The notes below the pieces were generated by a model. The model ran no database searches. It was not told the origin of the DNA and saw only the letters and a program-made list of their open reading frames with translations. Positions 9,615 to 17,747 of a stretch of 64,000 bases of DNA are shown one piece after another; within the stretch, counting starts at the first letter, position 1, and the number at the start of each line of letters is the position of its first letter. Origin of the DNA: Pseudomonas sp. R5-89-07 (GTDB taxonomy: Bacteria; Pseudomonadota; Gammaproteobacteria; Pseudomonadales; Pseudomonadaceae); the NCBI RefSeq assembly GCF_003851685.1, contig NZ_CP027727.1, positions 3,038,001-3,102,000 of the forward strand, given 5' to 3'. The translations under genes were made by a program, and so were the position numbers.

Positions 9615-10286
9615 TCAGTGCTTTTTCAGCTTGAGATAAGACTGATGCAGGTCGGACGCCCATCCATCGATGACGCTTTTTACATCGTCAGCCTTCATCA
9701 CCTGGCTGTCGTTTGCCAACGGCTTTCCTGTGCCTTTGCGCACCACCTGGGCAATCACTTTTCCGTTGGCGCCATCGAGGAACTGCGCTTCCGTGCCCAA
9801 GGTGGTTTCCTGGTCGCGAATCCCGGTGCCGGTACTCACTGCCGCAGCGACGAACGCCACAGGGATGTATTCGTAGGGCTTGAGACCTTCGGTTTTACTG
9901 CTGACGGCCGTAATCGCCGCGCGCACCACAATCACCCCTGGGCCCGGGCCGTTGGCCAGCGGCAGTGAGCCGGCCAGCTCACGCTTGAGCGCCTGGGTGT
10001 AATAGTCATTGATGCCACGCAGGGTGCTGTCTGGAATCCGCGTGGTCGCTTGAGGCTTGGGATAGAACTGCGTGGGTTCGATGTACACCGCGCTGTAGCG
10101 GCTCAGGTCCAGTTTGGGGTCGACCCAGCGCATCACTTCGGCGCCGGAGGGCGATTTGGCTTGCTTGAGTCGGCTGTAGTCCGACAGAAAGCCCGAATAC
10201 TCGTCCGGTTGCGTGACCTTGCTGGCGCAACCGGCCATGCCGATGGAGGCAATGCACAGCGCGCTGACCATTAGCCTAAGTTTCAT
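9615..10286 (-). CDS. DUF3313-like lipoprotein
   Basis: The 223-residue protein begins with a lipoprotein signal peptide with lipobox MAGC (C19). The mature part matches what I recall of the DUF3313 family: YSGFLSDYSRL, a YIEPTQFY strand and a glycine-rich segment near GTGIRDQETT. The family is of unknown function, and the protein is expected in the outer membrane. A GGGAG ribosome site precedes the ATG. It is convergent with the DUF1254 protein gene and shows no operon partner. Confidence 0.8.
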   Translation of the reverse strand: MKLRLMVSALCIASIGMAGCASKVTQPDEYSGFLSDYSRLKQAKSPSGAEVMRWVDPKLDLSRYSAVYIEPTQFYPKPQATTRIPDSTLRGINDYYTQALKRELAGSLPLANGPGPGVIVVRAAITAVSSKTEGLKPYEYIPVAFVAAAVSTGTGIRDQETTLGTEAQFLDGANGKVIAQVVRKGTGKPLANDSQVMKADDVKSVIDGWASDLHQSYLKLKKH

Positions 10287-10376
10287 CAGTGAACTCCCTG
10301 GCGACCATCATCGTAAGAATGAGCTGTAGGTATAGACAATTCTGGGGAATACACCTAATTAACGCGGTGTCAGCAA

Positions 10377-10910
10377 CTATTGGTGTGTATCGAACGAAGG
10401 ATGCTCCAATAAAAGACGACGCCATTGCAGTCGAAACCAGGGCGTGAACTGCGCTTGCGGCTCAACAAGCCGGGCTGATATTTCGGCGCGCGTCAGCCAT
10501 TCGATATCGCTGACTTCGTCAGGATCGGGTAAGACCCCAGCGTCAGATCGAGCCACCAGCACATGACAGAATTCATGCTCTGCGCCGATCGAACCGAAGC
10601 AGGCATGGTATTCAAAACTGTAGAGCGCGCGACAGGAAGCCTGAACGCCCAACTCTTCGCGCAACCGGCGAGACCCGGCCTCCACGATAGTCTCGCCAGG
10701 GGCCGGATGACTGCAGCAAGCATTCGACCAGAAACCTGGCCAAAGCATTTTCCCCTGCGCACTACGCTGAAGTAGATGACGCCCGCGACTGTCGATCAAA
10801 TGCACCGAAAATGCGCGATGCAGTTGCCCCGCTCCCAGGTGCGCTTCGCGTTTGTCACACACGCCGATTGGTAAGTCTTGTGCATCGACTAACACGACTT
10901 CATTGGTCAT
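10377..10910 (-). CDS. idi: Isopentenyl-diphosphate delta-isomerase, type I
   Basis: The 177-residue Nudix-fold enzyme interconverts IPP and DMAPP. The catalytic cysteine is in WSNACCSHP and the acidic pair in AEHEFC matches the family's ENEVC motif. The segment REELG continues the Nudix-like box, and the length fits the E. coli enzyme (~182). It lies 75 bases downstream of the methyltransferase gene on the same strand. Pseudomonas normally lives without idi because the MEP pathway makes both isomers. Its presence beside a terpene synthase therefore suggests a dedicated precursor-balancing role in the cluster (inference). Confidence 0.93.
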   Translation of the reverse strand: MTNEVVLVDAQDLPIGVCDKREAHLGAGQLHRAFSVHLIDSRGRHLLQRSAQGKMLWPGFWSNACCSHPAPGETIVEAGSRRLREELGVQASCRALYSFEYHACFGSIGAEHEFCHVLVARSDAGVLPDPDEVSDIEWLTRAEISARLVEPQAQFTPWFRLQWRRLLLEHPSFDTHQ

Positions 10911-10985
10911 TGCGTATTTCCTTCGATGGCATGCTACGCACGCCCCATACCGCCTTCCCGGTACAAGGGCGCGCTTTATTCGACG

Positions 10986-11783
10986 TCAAAGGACTTGCCC
11001 CCAGGCGCTGACGAAGGTCAACGCTGCGTCGGTGAACGCTGGATCGGCACGTAGATGAGTCATCTCATCCAGGTCCTCTTGTGTGAGTAATCCGAGCTTC
11101 AGTAACGCCGGCCCGGCTTGTGCCGTGGTGGAGGCCCAAAAGGTGTCGGCGGGGCTGTTGTCGCCTATACGGCCTTCAAGCGTGCGATGCCTCACGTTGG
11201 CGAGCCCGCGATCACGCAATCGGTCCGCAAGCGTCGAGGCCCAAAGCATGTCGGACCCAATGGATTGCTCCAAAAGGGTGATCCCGGCCTGGGCCACTTT
11301 TCGAAACAGCGGGTTCGCCGTTCTCAGGCTGGGTTCCAGGCTTACGTCCTCGATCACTAGCCAGCCACCCGGGCGCAGCCAGGTGATGGCTCGCGTCAAT
11401 ACTTCCTCGCGGTCGGCGAGGTGACACAGAAGCGCCCGGGCATGCACCACGTCAAAGGCGGCAGGAGGAAACTCATCAGTCACGGCATTATGGGTAAGCA
11501 CTTGAATACCGGGGATATCGGTAAGAAATCGGGCGTCGATGTCCGTGGCGGTAATGGTCGCTTGCGGATATCGCCGGCTCAGCCAGCCGGCGAGCGATCC
11601 GGCACCGGCGCCGAGATCGAGGATGGCGGGCTTGCCAGCAAGCGCCAATTGATCAAAAACCGCATGACTCAACGGATCAAACGCACGTTCCAGGGTGCGC
11701 AGCCGTGCCAATTGGCCAGCGTGCTGGTCGGCCAGATAGCTGCTGGTGTAGCCGGGCGGCTGGACGTCGACAATGCTGGTCAT
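10986..11783 (-). CDS. SAM-dependent methyltransferase of terpene cluster
   Basis: The 265-residue class I methyltransferase has motif I ILDLGAGAGSLAG (residues ~51-63), an acidic residue in TATDIDARF and the post-II segment FDVVHARALLCHL, followed by WLRPGGWLVIEDV. The ATG at 11783 overlaps the stop of the terpene synthase-P450 gene as ATGA. That argues against the longer frame to 11987 and shows tight coupling. The substrate is unknown: it could C-methylate a prenyl diphosphate before cyclisation, as in 2-methylisoborneol and sodorifen pathways, or methylate the oxidised product. I cannot assign it to the known prenyl-diphosphate methyltransferases by eye. Confidence 0.88.
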   Translation of the reverse strand: MTSIVDVQPPGYTSSYLADQHAGQLARLRTLERAFDPLSHAVFDQLALAGKPAILDLGAGAGSLAGWLSRRYPQATITATDIDARFLTDIPGIQVLTHNAVTDEFPPAAFDVVHARALLCHLADREEVLTRAITWLRPGGWLVIEDVSLEPSLRTANPLFRKVAQAGITLLEQSIGSDMLWASTLADRLRDRGLANVRHRTLEGRIGDNSPADTFWASTTAQAGPALLKLGLLTQEDLDEMTHLRADPAFTDAALTFVSAWGQVL

Positions 11784-14011
11784 AGTACGACCTCCAGCCG
11801 CTCGGGACAGCGATTGAGGAACCCGCGCTCGATCGGCTTGAACCCCGGCGCCCAGCGCAGGTTTGGAAAGGCCAGCAGCAGCAGGCGAGCGCCGATCGTG
11901 ATCTCCATCCGCGCCAGCATCGAGCCCAGGCAAAAATGGCGTCCCGCACCGAAGGCAAAATGACTGGTCGCCTGTTCGGCGCGGCACAGATCAAACGTAT
12001 CCGGGTCGCTGAATTGGGCCGGATCACGGTTGGCCGAACCGATAAGGCAAGCCAGGGTCGCGCCGGCCGGTATCGTTCCCGAGGGCAGTTGCAGCGATTC
12101 ACGGGCCTCTCGAAGGACGAGCTGCAAAGGCGGGTTGCGTCGCAGGGTTTCGGTGAGGGCGTTATCCATCAGGCCTGGATTGGCGATCACCGCCTCTTTG
12201 ACGCCAGGTTCGCTCAGCAGGTTGACAATGAGGTTTGCCAGCGCGCCGTGGCTGGTCTCGCTGCCCGCCGTCATCAGGATCGCGCAGTAAGCACGCACGA
12301 ACGTCTCGGACAACGGCTGACCGTCAAGCCGTGCGGCCAGGAGCTGCGAGATCAGATCGTCTGCGGGGTTGGCCCGGCGCGCGTCGATGTGTGGCTGAAT
12401 GAAGTCGTAGAAACTGTCTCGGTTGGATAATCCACCGCTCAGCAGCGTTGGGTCCTGACGATAGTTGCCCATGTACGCGAAGCCGATGGCGCACCAGCGC
12501 TTCAACTGCTCCACCTCTTCCCGGGTGTGGGCCGGCAGCCCCAGGGCATGAGCCATCACGCGCACCGGCAGTGCTGCGGTGAAATCGGCGATAAGGTCAA
12601 CCTGCCCTCGCCCGTGCATGCGCGCCAGCAGGTCCTTGGTGACCGAGGTGATGGAGGCTTCAAGTATCGCGAGGGCCTTGCCACGAAACGCAGGACTCAG
12701 CAGCGCTCGGTGCTGGGCGTGTTCACACCCGTCCATGGTGACAATGGTGTGGCCCAGCAGCGGTCCGATCTGCCAACTGTAGTTATTGTTGCTTGCACCC
12801 GGATGGGTCAAGGCGGCTTTGACGTCGACATGCCGGCTGACCAGCCACACATCGGTGGGCTCGTCGTAAGCGATCGGCAGTGTGGTACGCAACTGCTCAT
12901 ACAGCGGGTATGGGTCGATTTCGAACTGCCGGGACTTCAGCGTCGGCGCAGTAAGTTTCAGGTCCACTTGCCGCTTGCTCGGGGCCGCAGAGTCGGCGGT
13001 ATGCAGGTGATAGCGAGAGACGCTACGGTGCCAGTCGCCTGCCGCTCGCACAACCTGACGCAGCCGGTCCGGGTCGGTCGCCGCGCCCGGCTGGTGGCTC
13101 GCCGGCTCGGCAGCGACCGCGACCGCAGTGAACTGCACAACTGCCGTGTTTACCATCTGATGGGCGGATTCGAGCGCGACCGGCCAATCCATGCCAGCGG
13201 CGTCCGCGAGTATCGACACCAGGTTGAAGCGCTCACCACATACCACATCTTTGGCAACCGAATGGATATCGTTCGTCCAGGCAATCATATCGGCGGCGTG
13301 CTCACGTAACCTGTTCCATGCTTGAGCATCCGCTGGCGCCTCGTACGGGTCGAGGGTTTCGGCCCCATCGATGAGGTCAAAGAAGAACAGGGCGCCGAAC
13401 GAATCCCGGCGCAGCGGCAGGTATTCGGCCAGGGTGAGCGCCGTGTCGTTTTCCCGCAGGCGCACCAGAGTCGCCTGCGCACGCAAATGCTCGATCAGAT
13501 GCTGCACCAGCCTGCCCCGCCAATGTTCACCGCCCCAGCACCGGGTCCGAGGCCAAAGATCATCGACCAGAACGGCGAGCATCGGGTCTTCGAATCGACT
13601 GTTTTGAGCTGATGTATCGGCACCATCGCTCTCGGTCAACGCCTGCACCGAGCTGATGAAACGATCCAACGCGCCGTTTTCCGCCCAGGGTCCGTCATCG
13701 ATACGGTCATCCAGCGTAAGCGCCCACAGGTACCAGCACACCAGAATCTCCGCTCGGTGCGTGGGCGCCTTGCCGCATAACGCCATCCCCAGATCGAGCA
13801 GCGCAGTGGTGCTCAACCGCTGCGCACCGCGGCGTCCGATCAAGCCGTATCGCTGCGCCCATGCGAGGGCATTCGCGCGCAACTGTTCACTGTCGGAACG
13901 CGGTGGCGCAGCGGCGAAAGGAAACTCGATTTCGGGGAGGGTAAAAGGCGGCGGCGGTGGACGATCTTTCTGGCTGGGGGCGGGATCGCCCTCGCGGTGT
14001 GGCGGTGCCAT
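11780..14011 (-). CDS. Bifunctional terpene synthase-cytochrome P450 fusion
   Basis: The 743-residue protein carries two enzymes. Residues ~40-340 are a class I terpene synthase: DDRIDD (101-106), RRDS near 201, the metal triad N247/S251/D255 in NDIHSVAKD (usual final Glu is Asp here), and the late RY pair (333-334). Residues ~355-743 are a P450: I-helix AGSETS (572-577), ExxR in ETLRR (E621/R624) and heme loop FGAGRHFC with C694. A proline-rich leader (1-40) recalls bacterial 2-methylisoborneol synthases. Prenyl diphosphate would be cyclised and the hydrocarbon oxidised by the same chain. AGAGGAG precedes the ATG. No redox partner lies nearby. It is the first gene of the operon with the methyltransferase and idi. 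Confidence 0.93.
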   Translation of the reverse strand: MAPPHREGDPAPSQKDRPPPPPFTLPEIEFPFAAAPPRSDSEQLRANALAWAQRYGLIGRRGAQRLSTTALLDLGMALCGKAPTHRAEILVCWYLWALTLDDRIDDGPWAENGALDRFISSVQALTESDGADTSAQNSRFEDPMLAVLVDDLWPRTRCWGGEHWRGRLVQHLIEHLRAQATLVRLRENDTALTLAEYLPLRRDSFGALFFFDLIDGAETLDPYEAPADAQAWNRLREHAADMIAWTNDIHSVAKDVVCGERFNLVSILADAAGMDWPVALESAHQMVNTAVVQFTAVAVAAEPASHQPGAATDPDRLRQVVRAAGDWHRSVSRYHLHTADSAAPSKRQVDLKLTAPTLKSRQFEIDPYPLYEQLRTTLPIAYDEPTDVWLVSRHVDVKAALTHPGASNNNYSWQIGPLLGHTIVTMDGCEHAQHRALLSPAFRGKALAILEASITSVTKDLLARMHGRGQVDLIADFTAALPVRVMAHALGLPAHTREEVEQLKRWCAIGFAYMGNYRQDPTLLSGGLSNRDSFYDFIQPHIDARRANPADDLISQLLAARLDGQPLSETFVRAYCAILMTAGSETSHGALANLIVNLLSEPGVKEAVIANPGLMDNALTETLRRNPPLQLVLREARESLQLPSGTIPAGATLACLIGSANRDPAQFSDPDTFDLCRAEQATSHFAFGAGRHFCLGSMLARMEITIGARLLLLAFPNLRWAPGFKPIERGFLNRCPERLEVVL

Positions 14012-14344
14012 GATGGGCTCCTCTTGAATGAACTTTCAATAAGACCGGACCTTATCGAAAACCAGACACTCAGGATGTGAGGGGTGTCTGACCATCACAC
14101 AGCCACGATAGACCTGCAGAGTAGGCAAAGGTCTATCACCCTTGTGGGCACTCAGGCAGTGATCGATCGTTGGCACAGATTAGAGATCATCAAGTTCAAA
14201 AAATACTGTCGCTTCTTACAGGTATGAACGAGTCCGGTCAGCAACCGCGTTTGAACTGTGCTGGTCAATTGCCTGGCAACTGCCAATGACTCTTCCGCCT
14301 TCGGTGGCTAAGGTGAAGTCATATTTCCTTGTCCGGAGCATCGC
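14012..14344. other. Intergenic region between terpene operon and racemase
   Basis: This 333-base divergent spacer must hold the promoters of the terpene operon (minus) and the racemase gene (plus). Apart from a perfect 9-base inverted repeat at 14107-14137 I see no clear gene. It is somewhat AT-richer near 14040 and 14170-14215. The short frames crossing it lack ribosome sites. Confidence 0.6.
14107..14137. promoter_or_regulatory. Perfect 9-bp inverted repeat, candidate operator
   Basis: GATAGACCT at 14107-14115 and AGGTCTATC at 14129-14137 are perfect inverted copies separated by 13 bases. The centre-to-centre distance of 22 bases is about two helical turns, as expected for a dimeric regulator. 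The site lies ~96 bases upstream of the terpene synthase-P450 start. No regulator gene adjoins the cluster, so the binding protein is unknown. Confidence 0.5.
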
Positions 14345-15037
14345 ATGCGCACCATCGGCCTTATCGGCGGCATGAGCTGGGAGTCCAGCGCCGAGTATTA
14401 CCGCATCATCAACCAGCATGTGCGCGACCGGCTCGGCCCGCTGCGTTCGGCGCAACTGTTGATGTACAGCGTGGACTTCGGCCCGGTGGAGCAGGCCCAG
14501 CATGCCGGGCGTTGGGACGATGCCGCGCTGATTCTCGAAGATGCCGCACGCCGCCTGCAAGCCGCAGGTGCCGACTGTGTGGTGTTGTGTACCAACACCA
14601 TGCATAAGGTGGCGCCACGTATTGAGGCGGCGGTATCGGTTCCCTTCCTGCATATCGCCGACGCCGCCGCAGCCGCCGCCCTGGAAGCCGGCACTCTGAC
14701 TGTCGGTTTGCTCGGGACCGCGTTTACCATGGAACAGGACTTCCTCAAGTCTCGCCTGGAGGCACAGGGCCTGACCGTGCTGGTGCCGGACGCGGGCGAA
14801 CGCAAGGACGTGCACCGGATCATCTATGAGGAGTTATGTGTGGGAATGATCAGCGCCGAATCACGCGCGATTTATCAAAGGGTGATCGAATCCCTGGCCG
14901 CACGCGGCGCCCAGGCGGTGATTCTCGGTTGCACGGAAATCAGCCTGCTGATCAAGCCCGAGCACAGCGACCTGCCGCTGCTGGACACCACCGAGCTGCA
15001 TGCGCGGGCTGCGGTGGCGTTTGCGCTGGAGGATTAA
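14345..15037 (+). CDS. Aspartate/glutamate racemase family protein
   Basis: The 230-residue PLP-independent racemase has the N-terminal GLIGGMSWESSAEYY, typical of the aspartate racemase/YgeA group. Catalytic cysteines sit in CTNTMHK (~residue 80) and GCTEIS (~residue 197). It would interconvert L and D forms of an amino acid, probably aspartate, glutamate or a broad set, in the cytoplasm. CGGAG precedes the ATG by 7 bases. The stop overlaps by 4 bases the stop of the convergent acetyltransferase gene. It is not obviously linked to the terpene operon. Confidence 0.9.
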   Translation: MRTIGLIGGMSWESSAEYYRIINQHVRDRLGPLRSAQLLMYSVDFGPVEQAQHAGRWDDAALILEDAARRLQAAGADCVVLCTNTMHKVAPRIEAAVSVPFLHIADAAAAAALEAGTLTVGLLGTAFTMEQDFLKSRLEAQGLTVLVPDAGERKDVHRIIYEELCVGMISAESRAIYQRVIESLAARGAQAVILGCTEISLLIKPEHSDLPLLDTTELHARAAVAFALED

Positions 15038-15546
15038 ACGGGCTTGCGCAGCCGCGCCATGCCTAGGGTGTCGACGAACACTCCGTCACGCAGCGCGTAG
15101 TCGCGCAAGCGGCCTTCGACCTCAAAGCCGAATTTGCGGTACAGGTTGTGCGCGGCTTCGTTGTCGGCATACACCGTGAGTTCTACACGGTGCAGGTTCA
15201 TCCAGTTATCGGCTACGTCCAGCGCGGCCGTCAGCAACTTCGAACCGACGCCCTTGCCCTGCCAGGCCGTCGCCACCCCCATGCCGAACGAGCCCACATG
15301 CGCCTGGCGCACGCGCAAGTACTGTTCCAACCCTAGTTGACCCACCACTTGGCCGCCGTGCACCGCCACCAGCTGCAGTCGGCGCTCGTTATCCATCACC
15401 AGGCGCTTGCGCCACGCCTCTACTGACTGGAAAGGCATTTGCAGCACCTGACGGCATACGGCCGGTTCGTTATAGAGCGCCGCGACGCCCTCAAGATGGG
15501 CCTCGGTGAAACGCTGGATCACGATAGAGGATTCAGGCGTGTGCAT
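15034..15546 (-). CDS. GNAT family N-acetyltransferase
   Basis: The 170-residue GNAT protein has the acetyl-CoA loop in ATAWQGKGVGSKLL (motif A, ~residues 93-106) and the late segment NEAAHNLYRKFGFEVEGRLRDYA. This pattern resembles the YhhY/RimJ-like group, so the substrate is probably an amino acid or small amine. AAAGGATG lies before the ATG. It is convergent with the racemase gene and overlaps it by 4 bases. Confidence 0.88.
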   Translation of the reverse strand: MHTPESSIVIQRFTEAHLEGVAALYNEPAVCRQVLQMPFQSVEAWRKRLVMDNERRLQLVAVHGGQVVGQLGLEQYLRVRQAHVGSFGMGVATAWQGKGVGSKLLTAALDVADNWMNLHRVELTVYADNEAAHNLYRKFGFEVEGRLRDYALRDGVFVDTLGMARLRKPV

Positions 15547-15775
15547 CGTATTTCATCCTTTGAAAGACAAATGGCCGCCCAGTGTAGGAGCAAAGCCGTT
15601 GATCTGACGAGCCCGGATCTTTCCCACGTAACCACCGGCACCATCCTGCATCTGAACGATAGCGATCAGGCTTATCAGCGCGGATACTGAGCCCAGGCCC
15701 TGCTCCGTCTAACCCACATTCCGGCCTTTAACCCTGTGACCAGAACAACAAAAAAGGTCCCACAGAGGAACCCCC

Positions 15776-16747
15776 ATGAGCCGTGTTGATCCCTTGGGCC
15801 TGCTGCAGGCCTTCAGCACCCTGACCCTCGACGTGCAACGCCTGGCCCGCCAGCAGGACATCGAACATTTCCAGCACCACGCGTTGCGGCGCGTCAGCCA
15901 GTTGCTGGCCTTCGATTACGCCTGGTGGGGCCGCGCAGCGCTGATCGACGGCCTGCCGGAAGAACACAGCAGCTGCCTGTACCAACTGCCATCGGACTAT
16001 TTGCGCGACTGGCAGTCAATCCGGCACATCGACGTGACTGTCGGGCGGGTGCATGCGACCCCTGGCCAGGCAGTGATCGTTGACATGCGCGACCCCGCCA
16101 GCGGGGCCGGTTTGAATTGGCTGGGCGAGCGTTACGGCCTGGGCGAGTTGCTGTGTGTGATTCATATCGACCCGCACACCCGCCTGAGCGACCACCTCAC
16201 GCTCTACCGCACACCCACTGCGCCCAGGTTCAATGCCCAGGACTGCCTGCTGCTCAACAATCTGATGCTACACCTGGTCACTGCGGTGTCGGCGAACCAT
16301 ATCCGTACCCTGGTGGCCATGCGCGAAACCCTTACCAGCCCGCGTAACCTGGCCCTCGCAGTCTGTGATTCACGCGGCGTGCTGCAATGTGCCGAGCGCG
16401 GCTTCATCGATCTGCTGCTCAGTGAATGGCCACACTGGAGCGGCCCTACCCTGCCGGTACCGCTGGATGAGCGTGGGCATGAGGGCAAACAGATCCACCT
16501 CCAGGTGTCGACGGTGGGCGATCAGTTACTGTTGGCGGCACGTGTCAATCGTGCCCTGCCCCAGCTCAGCCCGCGGGAAAACGACGTCGCCCAGGGCTTC
16601 GGCGAGGGCAAGACCTACAAGGAAGTCGCCCGCGACCTGGGCCTGTCACCCAACACCGTGCGCCATCACCTTCGCGTTATTTACTCCAAGCTCGGGGTCA
16701 AGGACAAGGCGCGCATCGCGCACTTGATGCACGCTCCGCCCGACTGA
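15776..16747 (+). CDS. LuxR-family transcriptional regulator
   Basis: The 323-residue protein has an N-terminal sensory region (~1-245, PAS/GAF-like, unassigned) and a C-terminal LuxR helix-turn-helix (~255-318): LSPRENDVAQGFGEGKTYKEV, then the recognition helix in LSPNTVRHHLRVIY and KLGVKDKARIAHL. It lacks the acyl-homoserine-lactone-binding signature and a receiver domain. GAGGAA lies before the ATG. It is followed by an outer-membrane protein, an MFS transporter and a deacetylase-like enzyme on the same strand, and is the likely regulator of that module. Confidence 0.85.
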   Translation: MSRVDPLGLLQAFSTLTLDVQRLARQQDIEHFQHHALRRVSQLLAFDYAWWGRAALIDGLPEEHSSCLYQLPSDYLRDWQSIRHIDVTVGRVHATPGQAVIVDMRDPASGAGLNWLGERYGLGELLCVIHIDPHTRLSDHLTLYRTPTAPRFNAQDCLLLNNLMLHLVTAVSANHIRTLVAMRETLTSPRNLALAVCDSRGVLQCAERGFIDLLLSEWPHWSGPTLPVPLDERGHEGKQIHLQVSTVGDQLLLAARVNRALPQLSPRENDVAQGFGEGKTYKEVARDLGLSPNTVRHHLRVIYSKLGVKDKARIAHLMHAPPD

Positions 16748-16851
16748 TCCCCCTCGTTATCCCGCTACGTGTTGCAGCCTGTCGTTTTGACGGTCACGGG
16801 CTGCGTTTGCGCATTTTTCTGCCCTTCGCCCATTACAAGAGGCGCCTTGCC

Positions 16852-17727
16852 ATGACTCCAACAAGTCTACGTAACCTGACGGTGTTGCTCGGTGGAACAC
16901 TGTTATGCCTGGACAGCCAGGCTGCCGACCTCAACGCACGGGATTTTTTTGGCGCACCGCCGGGTACCACCCTGGGCGTGCTGTACCTGCCTGCCACCCG
17001 CGCCGGAGATTTCCATGGCCCGGCCGACCGCACCGGCAAGGCCGACCTGCGCGTCAACGCCATGGCCTACCGCCAGGTATTTTTCACCGATGCCTGCGCC
17101 ACCCTGTGCACGCCGCAATTGATCCTGCCTTTCGCCGACATCCGCGCACGCTTGCCCGGCGCCAGCCAGCGCACCGGCGAAAGGGGGTTGGGTGATCCGC
17201 AAGTGGGCGGCACGGTGTTTTTCGTCAACGACCCGGCTTCGCGCACCTACAGCGGGCTCTTGAGTTTGATCACGGTGCCGGTGGGCGAGTACCACCCGCA
17301 GAACCCGGACGTGTCCCCCGGTGCCAATCGCTGGGGCGCCACGTTTGTCTACAACTACACCCGTGGTCTGGGTGAAAACTGGGTGGTGGAAGCGAACCTG
17401 GAAGCCCAGTTCCATGCACGCAATGACGACTACTTTGGCAGCGAACTCAAACAAGCGCCCTTGTATCGCCTGCAAGCGTTCGCCTCCTATGACTTCAGCC
17501 CTTCAACCTACGGCGCGCTGCGCCTGATCCAGGCTGATGGCGGCGCGCTGCGCATCAACGATCGGCAGATCGATGACACCCACAAGCGCTACACCCAGGT
17601 CGGTTTTGAAGTCGGGCATTGGCTCGATCAGCAGAACCAACTGATGTTCAGCCTTTCGCAAAACGTTGCCACGTCCAACGGCTATGCCGGGACTGACGCG
17701 CTGCTGCGCCTGGTGCATGTGTTCTGA
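16852..17727 (+). CDS. Putative outer-membrane beta-barrel (phenol meta-pathway MetA-like)
   Basis: From the ATG at 16852 (AAGAGG upstream; a TTG at 16807 is less likely) the protein has 291 residues and a signal peptide ending near SQA-ADL. The mature part alternates polar and apolar residues with many aromatic strand ends, finishing in LLRLVHVF with a C-terminal phenylalanine, as outer-membrane barrels do. It resembles the MetA-pathway phenol degradation/transporter family of unknown exact role. It lies 20 bases before the MFS gene. Together they may move a small molecule across both membranes. Confidence 0.75.
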   Translation: MTPTSLRNLTVLLGGTLLCLDSQAADLNARDFFGAPPGTTLGVLYLPATRAGDFHGPADRTGKADLRVNAMAYRQVFFTDACATLCTPQLILPFADIRARLPGASQRTGERGLGDPQVGGTVFFVNDPASRTYSGLLSLITVPVGEYHPQNPDVSPGANRWGATFVYNYTRGLGENWVVEANLEAQFHARNDDYFGSELKQAPLYRLQAFASYDFSPSTYGALRLIQADGGALRINDRQIDDTHKRYTQVGFEVGHWLDQQNQLMFSLSQNVATSNGYAGTDALLRLVHVF

Positions 17728-17747
17728 TCCTTTCGCGGAGCTTGAAA

